Origin: a bacterium
Lineage (GTDB): Bacteria > Planctomycetota > Planctomycetia > Pirellulales > Pirellulaceae
Direction: 5' to 3'
NCBI GenBank assembly: GCA_030432015.1
Contig: JAUIHJ010000591.1
Span: 1 to 5,441 of the forward strand
DNA: 5,441 nucleotides
Part shown: positions 1 to 5,441 of the stretch, piece after piece
Layout: each line of letters starts with the position of its first letter
Numbering within the stretch: the first letter of the stretch is position 1
Notes under the pieces: generated by a model
What the model saw: the letters and a program-made list of their open reading frames with translations, nothing else
Databases searched by the model: none
What the model was told of the DNA's origin: nothing
Translations under genes and position numbers: made by a program

Positions 1-44
1 CGCTCGGGGGCGACCGCACCGTACCGGTCGCCCTGTCAAACGCA

Positions 45-2060
45 TTACCGTGTCAACGCGGCAACCATGGTCGCCGCGTCGGCGGTCGGTTGGATTGCCA
101 ACTGCTCAGCCGCCTGGTGCAACTGGTAGACGGTCCGCGTTCGCGCGAAGTCGCTTTGCAACTGTGCCATCGACAACGGCTCGCCAGCACCTCGTACACC
201 GCCGGCAATCACCAGCCGTCGGGGCGCCGTCAGGGATGCGATCTGCGGAACATCACCCAGGTCGCGGAGGATGCCGGGGGCTAGAATTCCCAATCGTTGC
301 CCTTCGTACGGCACGTCGCTAACAAAGCTGGTAAGCCCGCCGATCGTGGCGACACGGTTGATTCGTCGATCGAGCGCCGCGGCACAGAGGGCGATCAAGC
401 TCGCCGGACCGACCCCCACCACGGCCACCGTTTTTGGCAAACCCCTCGCATCGGCCGCGAACGCGTCCAGCAACCGGTGGACGTCCCAGGCCCATTGGCC
501 CAGCAGAGGACGACCCATCCACATCGACCATTCCGCCGTATTGTGGTCGGGCGCGCGGCCGATCTTGTCGGAGCGATGCGCTGTGGCGCCCGTGGCTCGT
601 AAGTCAGCAGTCGCGACATCCCAGTGCCGTTCGCGGAATGACTCGGCAACCGCGGAGTCGGCCGCCTCACGACCCTGGTCGAGGTCGAGCAACACGGCGA
701 GCCCGGCGGGCTCAGTTGCAGCGAAATGGCGACTGGCGAGGATTGTGATGCCCGGTTCGGATGATAGTGTAACCGACTGCGTATCTCCGGTCCGGTGGAT
801 CTCGACGTCAAGTGGCGTGGGTTGGGGAAGGCCGCCCAGGACGCGGGGCATCGACTCACGCATCAACGTCTCTTCAGCTTCCCATTGTTCGAGGTGATTT
901 GAATTGGGGCGGGCCTCGAGCAGGCGTTTGGCTTCGCGGGCGGCAAACTTGGGCAGCGTGACGAAGTTTTCGGGCCGCGTTTGGCCGGGGAAGCAGCGCA
1001 GCGTCTCCGTAGTTTCTGTCTCGAGGGGCGGTTCTGGAATCGGCGAGCCGTCGCCTTCGCCCTTGAGATGCAGCGTCATCCATCCGTACATCGCTTCGCG
1101 CATCGCCTGGTTGTAATCGTGTCGCGATTCGAACACCGCGTGCCGGAGGTGGTCCGGCCGATCATAGAGGGCGAAGACGGGCGCCGCATTTTGCAACGAC
1201 TTTTGTGCTTCTGCGACCGAGAACTGAAACGCATCCTTGGTCGCGTTGACAACCATCAACGCGCGCGGCGCGACGAGAGCCAGCACGGCGGCCTCTTCGG
1301 CATAGGTCAGCGCCGCGGGGGTCACTTCGCACATGCAACAGGCGGCCCCTAAATAGGCTTGATATGTGCCGACCGAGCAGACCGGAACGACGCATTTCAG
1401 GCGTTCGTCGACGGCCCCGACGTACATCGTTTGATTACCACCACCGCTTGCCCCCGTCACTCCGATCTTGCCCGAGGCGACTTCGGGGCGGCTTTGCAGA
1501 TAATCGACGGCACGCATATTTTCGTAGACCTGCAAACCGGCCAACGTGAGCCCGGTGGGCCAGAGAGTGGCAGCGACCATCTCGCCATGGTATTCGCCCA
1601 ACGCCGTTTCGATGCCGCGTTCTCCGGCGCCGAAGGCATCCACCATCAAGACAAAGAAACCAAGCTTGGCCAGCCCGATGCAACGCGACTGCACGACCGG
1701 TTCGTGCTTGGCACCTCGCCAGTGGCCGTGCACGCAGAGGACAGCGGGATGCGGTCCGGCGCCGGAAGGCACATAGGCATTGGCCGTCATCAAGACGCCC
1801 GGCCGCGTTTGCAGCAATAATTTTTCGATACGATAGCCGTCTCGCTGGACATGGCCGACAATGTGCGGTTCAAGCGGGCTGGCGGTTCGCGGAAATCCAC
1901 CCCAGGACCGGATGAGTCGCCGGCGAAGTTGCTGTTGTGTCGCGGTCCACGCGTCGAGCGATTGGGGTGGCGCGTCGTTGGCACGTAGCGAACGGCCTTG
2001 CTGCTGGACGAATTTTAGAAATTGCTCAGACAGTTCGGCAGAGGGATCCGGGGACGGCAT
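45..2060 (-). CDS. Two-domain acetylxylan-esterase-like alpha/beta hydrolase (dienelactone hydrolase superfamily)
   Basis: This 671-residue protein is predicted to hydrolyse ester bonds, possibly acetyl groups on carbohydrate; the substrate is not shown by the sequence. Domain 1 (about residues 65-335) has an HGH oxyanion-side motif (111-113), a nucleophile elbow GASGGG with Ser205, Asp276 in a TKDAF segment after a predicted strand, and His314 in SRHDY, giving a complete triad. A Cys-rich segment (ACCMCEVTP, about 240-248) resembles the position seen in bacterial acetylxylan-esterase-like proteins. Domain 2 (about 430-671) has the same strand/elbow pattern, but the elbow reads VVGVGPAS, with Gly551 where the Ser should be. 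No signal peptide is visible, and the in-frame codons upstream do not encode one, so a cytoplasmic location is likely. The ATG lies 43 bases after the sulfatase stop, with only a weak AAGG upstream, and the stop is TAA. The esterase family call is firm; the acetylxylan specificity is a guess. Confidence 0.85.
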   Translation of the reverse strand: MPSPDPSAELSEQFLKFVQQQGRSLRANDAPPQSLDAWTATQQQLRRRLIRSWGGFPRTASPLEPHIVGHVQRDGYRIEKLLLQTRPGVLMTANAYVPSGAGPHPAVLCVHGHWRGAKHEPVVQSRCIGLAKLGFFVLMVDAFGAGERGIETALGEYHGEMVAATLWPTGLTLAGLQVYENMRAVDYLQSRPEVASGKIGVTGASGGGNQTMYVGAVDERLKCVVPVCSVGTYQAYLGAACCMCEVTPAALTYAEEAAVLALVAPRALMVVNATKDAFQFSVAEAQKSLQNAAPVFALYDRPDHLRHAVFESRHDYNQAMREAMYGWMTLHLKGEGDGSPIPEPPLETETTETLRCFPGQTRPENFVTLPKFAAREAKRLLEARPNSNHLEQWEAEETLMRESMPRVLGGLPQPTPLDVEIHRTGDTQSVTLSSEPGITILASRHFAATEPAGLAVLLDLDQGREAADSAVAESFRERHWDVATADLRATGATAHRSDKIGRAPDHNTAEWSMWMGRPLLGQWAWDVHRLLDAFAADARGLPKTVAVVGVGPASLIALCAAALDRRINRVATIGGLTSFVSDVPYEGQRLGILAPGILRDLGDVPQIASLTAPRRLVIAGGVRGAGEPLSMAQLQSDFARTRTVYQLHQAAEQLAIQPTADAATMVAALTR

Positions 2061-2103
2061 GGCGGGGCGCCTTGGTGATTGCGGCGGATGGAGATGCGGC
2101 GGT

Positions 2104-3804
2104 CTATTGTTCGCGGTTTTTCGCCGCCTTTTTATTCTGCTTGTTTCCAGGCTGTTGGTTCGGGCGACCCTTGTTCAGTCGCTGCTTGTTGGTCTGGCGT
2201 TTCTTATTCAAGAACTCATACATGTTGAATCGTGCGGGAAAGGCGACCCCATTCTTCGTTGCCCAAGCCTCCCACAACCCGGCCATCTCATCTCGTTGGG
2301 CCTGGTGTGTCCGAGCCAAGTTATTCATTTCCGTGCGGTCAGCCTGAATGTCGTATAGCTCCCATGGTTTCTTGTATTCGCGGACGAGCTTCCATTTCCC
2401 CCACCGTACTGCGGCGTTGCCCTCGTGTTCCCAGTAGATCGGATCCGAGTGAATGGGCGCGTCGCTGCCAGTCAATAACGGCACGACGGAAACACCTTCG
2501 CAGGGAGGAACGTCGGACGGGTAGGTGGCCCCCGCTAACTCGACGCAGGTCGCCATGAAGTCGGGAAGATAGGCCGTTTGACGTACGAAGGTACCTCGCT
2601 GCTCCGGCTTGATGCCTGCCGGCCATGATGCAATCAGCGGTGTGCAGGCGCCTCCCTCGTGGACGAAATGTTTGTAGAGCCGAAAGGGCGTATTGCAGGC
2701 GTTCGCCCAGGCCAGCCCCAGTCGCACACCCGCCGTCGTTTCTAATGGCGGGTTCTTAACCATGGCGCTCGAGCCTTGTCCGAGTTGGCCGCCTTCCTGG
2801 CAGGCCCCGTTATCGGAAAGAAAGAAAATCAACGTGTTGTCGAGCTTACCCAGTCGATCCAAGTGCTGTGTCAATTTTCCAATGTTCTGGTCGATCGAGT
2901 CGATGCAGCCGGCATAGGCGGCCATAATCGAATCCAGGTTGTCCCGCTGTTTGTCGTTAAGCGAATCCCAGGACGGGCCGACGTGGGGTGCGGGCTGAAT
3001 GTCGTCGCTGACCAGGCCCAGCCGCTTTTGTTTTGCCAGGCGTTGCTGCATCAGCGCCGTCCAACCGCCGGTGTACTTTCCCTTGTACTTCTGGAATTCG
3101 TCCCATTTCGAATTCAGCGGCCAGTGGGGGGCGTTGTATGCCAAGTACAGAAAGAACGGCTGGTCATCCTGCTGGGACACCTCGGCGATGTAGTCGCAAG
3201 CGACATCGGTAAACGTATCTGTGGCGTAAAACGCGTCGTCCGGTGCGACGGGATCATTACCCAACGTCAGGCCGCGGTCGCCACCCGGCTTGAAGTAATT
3301 AAACGCGCCGCTAATCCCGCCAAAGTAACGGTCAAAACCTCGCTGCAGGGGCCAGCATTCTTTGCGGTCGGCACCCAGGTGCCACTTGCCGGTCATCAGC
3401 GTGTGATAGCCGGCACTCTTGAGGACTTGGGCGATCGTCAGGCAATTATCGTTCAAATAGCCTTGGTAGGGGCCCTCGATCCCGAGCGGACTGTTCGGTG
3501 GCGCCGTCATATGTCCAATGCCGACTTGATGCGGGTGGCGTCCGGTTAATAAGCTCGCCCGCGTCGGACAGCAGCGGCCCGAATTGTAGAATTGAGTGAA
3601 CCGCAATCCGCCGCTTGCGAGGCGATCGATATTGGGTGTCTGAATTTCTCCACCGTAACAACCGACATCGGAGAACCCCATGTCGTCGACCAAGATGATC
3701 ACGATGTTGGGTCGCGCGGGTCGCTCCGCAGCGGACACCGCGGAAGTCATAGCCAGCACGAGACAGGACGCCAAGGTCGCAAGTCGCTGAGGCACGGATG
3801 GCAT
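2104..3804 (-). CDS. Exported arylsulfatase-type sulfatase (formylglycine-dependent)
   Basis: This 566-residue protein should hydrolyse sulfate esters outside the cytoplasm. Residues 1-25 form a Sec-type signal peptide (Arg7, a hydrophobic core, cleavage near AVSA-AERP). Active-site elements appear in the usual order: Asp40-Asp41 (LVDDMG) for calcium; Cys78 in CCPTRASLLTG, the C-x-P-x-R site converted to formylglycine; Lys140 and His142 in GKWHLG; His227 in NAPHWP; Asp331-Asn332 in LSDNG; and Lys378 just before HEGG. The insert around residues 240-275 and the NGACQEGG segment recall the Pseudomonas AtsA group, a resemblance recalled rather than aligned. The C-terminal sub-domain includes the WELYDIQADRTEMNNLA motif typical of the family. 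From about residue 534 the protein ends in an unusual Lys/Arg/Asn/Gln-rich tail. The Cys-type site needs a formylglycine-generating enzyme encoded elsewhere. The start ATG has an AGGA 10 bases upstream. The natural sulfated substrate cannot be told. Confidence 0.95.
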   Translation of the reverse strand: MPSVPQRLATLASCLVLAMTSAVSAAERPARPNIVIILVDDMGFSDVGCYGGEIQTPNIDRLASGGLRFTQFYNSGRCCPTRASLLTGRHPHQVGIGHMTAPPNSPLGIEGPYQGYLNDNCLTIAQVLKSAGYHTLMTGKWHLGADRKECWPLQRGFDRYFGGISGAFNYFKPGGDRGLTLGNDPVAPDDAFYATDTFTDVACDYIAEVSQQDDQPFFLYLAYNAPHWPLNSKWDEFQKYKGKYTGGWTALMQQRLAKQKRLGLVSDDIQPAPHVGPSWDSLNDKQRDNLDSIMAAYAGCIDSIDQNIGKLTQHLDRLGKLDNTLIFFLSDNGACQEGGQLGQGSSAMVKNPPLETTAGVRLGLAWANACNTPFRLYKHFVHEGGACTPLIASWPAGIKPEQRGTFVRQTAYLPDFMATCVELAGATYPSDVPPCEGVSVVPLLTGSDAPIHSDPIYWEHEGNAAVRWGKWKLVREYKKPWELYDIQADRTEMNNLARTHQAQRDEMAGLWEAWATKNGVAFPARFNMYEFLNKKRQTNKQRLNKGRPNQQPGNKQNKKAAKNREQ

Positions 3805-3814
3805 GATGTTTCGT

Positions 3815-3818
3815 TCCT
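3815..3818 (-). promoter_or_regulatory. Weak ribosome binding site of the sulfatase gene
   Basis: The minus strand reads AGGA (within CAGGAACG), 10 bases before the sulfatase ATG at 3802-3804. It is a short, common match, listed because it agrees with the start chosen from the signal peptide. Confidence 0.35.
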
Positions 3819-3894
3819 GTTCTGAAGAGATGGGGGCGCTGTTCGACGATTTAATGAACGTATCGTGTTGCCAGCGTTTCGAAGTGATCGCCGT

Positions 3895-4650
3895 TTATGA
3901 CACCCAGTCGCGGACGGCCCGGAGGCCTGCCGCAGGGTCGTGTTGGGGCCAGTATTCCAGGCCGATGTAGCCACTGTAGTCACTGACGCGAATTGCGTCG
4001 AAGATGGCAGGATAATGGAGTTCGCCAACGGACAATTCGTGGCGTCCAGGGTTGCCGGCCGCGTGAAAATGACCGATGTGCTTGATGTTGGAAGTGATGT
4101 TGTGAATCAAATGCCCCTCACTTACCTGCTGGTGGTAGATGTCGAAGACGACTTGCACGCGGTCACTGGCGACTGCATGGACGATCTCGAATGCCTCGTC
4201 ACTTCGAATCAAGTAGTACCCTGGATGATCGACCAGTTCGTTCAGTGGTTCGATCACCAGGGTCACGCCGGCTGCCTCGAGCAGCGGGGCTGCTTCTCGA
4301 AGTCCGGCGATCAGGGACTGGTGTTGCGCGTCGCGTGGTACGCCGGGGAGAAAATCGCCCACCTGTGAAATCAAGGTGGAGCAATTCAACCGTTGCGCTG
4401 CCGCGATGGATGCTTCAAGTCCGCTCAGGTAATCGGCACGCGCTGCTGGGTCCACCAAACTGACGAACTTGGTGCAGCAGGCTGCAATCTGCATTTCGTA
4501 CCGGTCGCGCGCGGCAATCAACTGCTCGACGTCCTTTTCCCACCAGGCCCAGAATTCAAACGCGTCAATGCCGGCCTCCTTGACCACGCGCAAGGCGTCG
4601 TCGATGGGGAGATCGGGCAGCACCGCGTCAATACATACCGAAAGTTTCAT
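3895..4650 (-). CDS. Hydroxypyruvate isomerase-like sugar isomerase (TIM barrel, COG3622/AP-endonuclease-2 superfamily)
   Basis: This 251-residue protein belongs to the Hyi family, whose named members interconvert hydroxypyruvate and tartronate semialdehyde; related OtnI proteins act on 2-oxo-tetronates. The length matches E. coli Hyi. The likely metal and catalytic set is complete: Glu134 (VIEPLN), Asp170 (VVFDIYH), His196 (IGHFHAA) and Glu232 (GLEYWP), with family motifs HPGYYL, NPGRHE (Arg203-His204-Glu205) and GELHYPAIF. No signal peptide is present, so it is cytoplasmic. The frame is open further to an ATG at 4767, but the extra 39 residues are polar, Pro/Asp-rich and unlike the family. 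The ATG at 4650 opens with MKLSVCID, a typical first barrel strand, and has GAGGTG upstream. It lies 133 bases after the mutarotase stop and 90 bases before the sulfatase start. The family is clear. The real substrate is uncertain, because glyoxylate carboligase and tartronate semialdehyde reductase genes are not visible. Confidence 0.9.
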   Translation of the reverse strand: MKLSVCIDAVLPDLPIDDALRVVKEAGIDAFEFWAWWEKDVEQLIAARDRYEMQIAACCTKFVSLVDPAARADYLSGLEASIAAAQRLNCSTLISQVGDFLPGVPRDAQHQSLIAGLREAAPLLEAAGVTLVIEPLNELVDHPGYYLIRSDEAFEIVHAVASDRVQVVFDIYHQQVSEGHLIHNITSNIKHIGHFHAAGNPGRHELSVGELHYPAIFDAIRVSDYSGYIGLEYWPQHDPAAGLRAVRDWVS

Positions 4651-4662
4651 GGTTGTCGCGGG

Positions 4663-4668
4663 CACCTC
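4663..4668 (-). promoter_or_regulatory. Ribosome binding site deciding the isomerase start
   Basis: On the minus strand this reads GAGGTG, a six-base match to the anti-Shine-Dalgarno complement, ending 12 bases before the ATG at 4648-4650. It supports the internal ATG over the longer start at 4767. The spacing is a little long, so the support is moderate. Confidence 0.5.
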
Positions 4669-4783
4669 GCGGGTTTTGCCGGCTGGCGGGTCGTTGTCGT
4701 GATCGTTAGGAGACCGGGCATCATGCAGCGCACGCCGCGCAGGTTCAAACGGCACGAAACGTGTCACTGGGAAAACGTACAGA

Positions 4784-5441
4784 TTACCGTGTGGAAAACG
4801 TGAAGACCGTCTTTGTCTTGTAAGCGTCGCCCGGTTGGAGAATCGTGGTCGGAAACGCCGGCTGATTGGGGCTGTCCGGGTAGTGCTGCGTCTCCAGGCA
4901 AAACCCGCCGCGGTGCAGATACGGGCGACCAGACTTGCCCTTCAAACGACCATCCAGGAAATTGCCACAATAGAACTGAATGCCAGGTTCTGTTGTTTGG
5001 ATCTCCAGCTCGCGCCCGCTGGCCGGCTCGTAAACGCGCGCGGCCAGGGTGAGTTCGTCCGCCTTGCCAGCCTTGGTCAGGACCCAGTTGTGATCGTAGC
5101 CCAGGCCGAATTCCAGTTGCTGGTGGTCTTGGCTAATGTCTCGGCCGATCGGTTTCGGCGACGTAAAGTCGAACGGTGTCCCGGCCACGCCCGCCAGTTC
5201 GCCTGTGGGGATCAGTCCAGCATCGACGGGCGTGAACTGCGCTGCATTGAGCATTAATTCGTGGTCCAGGATGTTGCCGTTCCCTTCGCCCTTCAAGTTG
5301 AAGTAGGTATGTTGCGTCAGATTGACCGGGGTGGCTTGATCGGTGGTGGCGTGATAATCGACGATCAGTGCATTGGCGTCCGTTAATCGGTAGGTGACCT
5401 TGACCTGTAGATTGCCGGGATAGCCTTCTTCCTGGTCCTTG
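4784..5441 (-). CDS. galM: Aldose 1-epimerase (galactose mutarotase), C-terminal part, cut by window edge
   Basis: The 218 visible residues are the C-terminal part of a mutarotase, which interconverts alpha and beta anomers of aldoses such as galactose or glucose. I translated through to the window edge: the frame stays open and starts KDQEEGYPGNLQVKVTY, a typical internal GalM segment, so the true start lies beyond 5441. A TTG at 5294-5296 could look like a start but sits inside the conserved block NLTQHTYFNLKGEG. The catalytic His codon is at 5309-5311 (NLTQHTYF; most homologues have Asn before this His), the substrate-binding Asp at 5093-5095 (YDHN) and the catalytic Glu at 4892-4894 (CLETQHYPDSPNQP). 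The first conserved His and any signal peptide are outside the window. GalM proteins run to about 340-350 residues, so roughly 125-135 are missing. It is the most upstream visible gene of the cluster. The TAA stop is at 4784-4786. Confidence 0.95.
   Translation of the reverse strand, partial: KDQEEGYPGNLQVKVTYRLTDANALIVDYHATTDQATPVNLTQHTYFNLKGEGNGNILDHELMLNAAQFTPVDAGLIPTGELAGVAGTPFDFTSPKPIGRDISQDHQQLEFGLGYDHNWVLTKAGKADELTLAARVYEPASGRELEIQTTEPGIQFYCGNFLDGRLKGKSGRPYLHRGGFCLETQHYPDSPNQPAFPTTILQPGDAYKTKTVFTFSTR

Noticed and set aside
11..30. Inverted repeat CGACCG...CGGTCG with an 8-base loop downstream of the esterase stop
   Set aside because: The stem has only 6 pairs and no T-run follows on the minus strand, so a terminator cannot be supported. 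The window ends too soon to judge.
271..897. 208-codon plus-strand frame opposite the esterase
   Set aside because: It is antisense to the esterase C-terminal half, with a Ser/Arg/Ala-rich composition typical of a shadow frame and no motif.
2776..3549. 257-codon open frame on the plus strand inside the sulfatase gene
   Set aside because: It lies wholly antisense to the sulfatase, whose motifs are all intact. The antisense peptide has no recognisable domain. Such frames are expected opposite GC-rich genes.
3763..3774. LASC (residues 11-14 of the sulfatase) considered as a lipobox
   Set aside because: The hydrophobic core follows the Cys instead of preceding it. A standard signal peptide with cleavage near residue 25 fits better.
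3846..3866. Inverted repeat ACGAT...ATCGT in an AT-rich patch between the isomerase and sulfatase genes, considered as an operator or promoter
   Set aside because: Five-base arms with an 11-base spacer occur by chance, and no convincing -35/-10 pair could be fitted.
3940..4368. 142-codon plus-strand frame opposite the isomerase
   Set aside because: It is antisense to conserved isomerase motifs and shows no domain of its own.
4784..5296. Mutarotase read as a complete short gene starting at TTG 5296
   Set aside because: The TTG codes for Leu within the conserved NLTQHTYFNL block, and the open frame with clear GalM sequence continues to the window edge.

Overview
All four genes in this window lie on the minus strand, packed with short gaps in a probable operon. 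In transcription order they are: the C-terminal part of an aldose 1-epimerase (galM-like, cut by the right edge), a hydroxypyruvate isomerase-like TIM-barrel isomerase, an exported formylglycine-type sulfatase, and a two-domain acetylxylan-esterase-like alpha/beta hydrolase. Intergenic gaps are about 133, 90 and 43 bases. The DNA is fairly GC-rich. No tRNA, rRNA, mobile element, CRISPR array or strong terminator was found. The long plus-strand reading frames are antisense shadows of these genes.

The gene mix points to a planctomycete of the Pirellulales type: an exported arylsulfatase, a COG3622-type isomerase, a large two-domain esterase with a Cys-rich segment, and weak ribosome-binding sites. 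This is inferred from gene content alone. Another sulfatase-rich bacterium (Verrucomicrobiota, Lentisphaerota) cannot be excluded.

Right to left: 4784-5441 holds 218 residues of the mutarotase, including its two later catalytic residues. 3895-4650 is the isomerase, best started at an internal ATG behind a GAGGTG site rather than at the longest possible start. 2104-3804 is the sulfatase, with a signal peptide, a complete active site and a strongly basic, Asn/Gln-rich tail. 45-2060 is the esterase: its first domain has a full Ser-Asp-His triad, while its second keeps the fold pattern but appears to have lost all three catalytic residues. The 44 bases at the left edge hold only a weak inverted repeat.

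A plausible joint role is use of sulfated and acylated carbohydrate: the sulfatase removes sulfate outside the cytoplasm, the esterase removes acyl groups, the mutarotase equilibrates the released aldose, and the isomerase handles a small keto/aldehyde sugar acid or related sugar. This is inference. No glycoside hydrolase, transporter or regulator is visible, and planctomycete genomes carry many sulfatases in loose contexts. I see familiar families with some unusual details, not a clearly new system.
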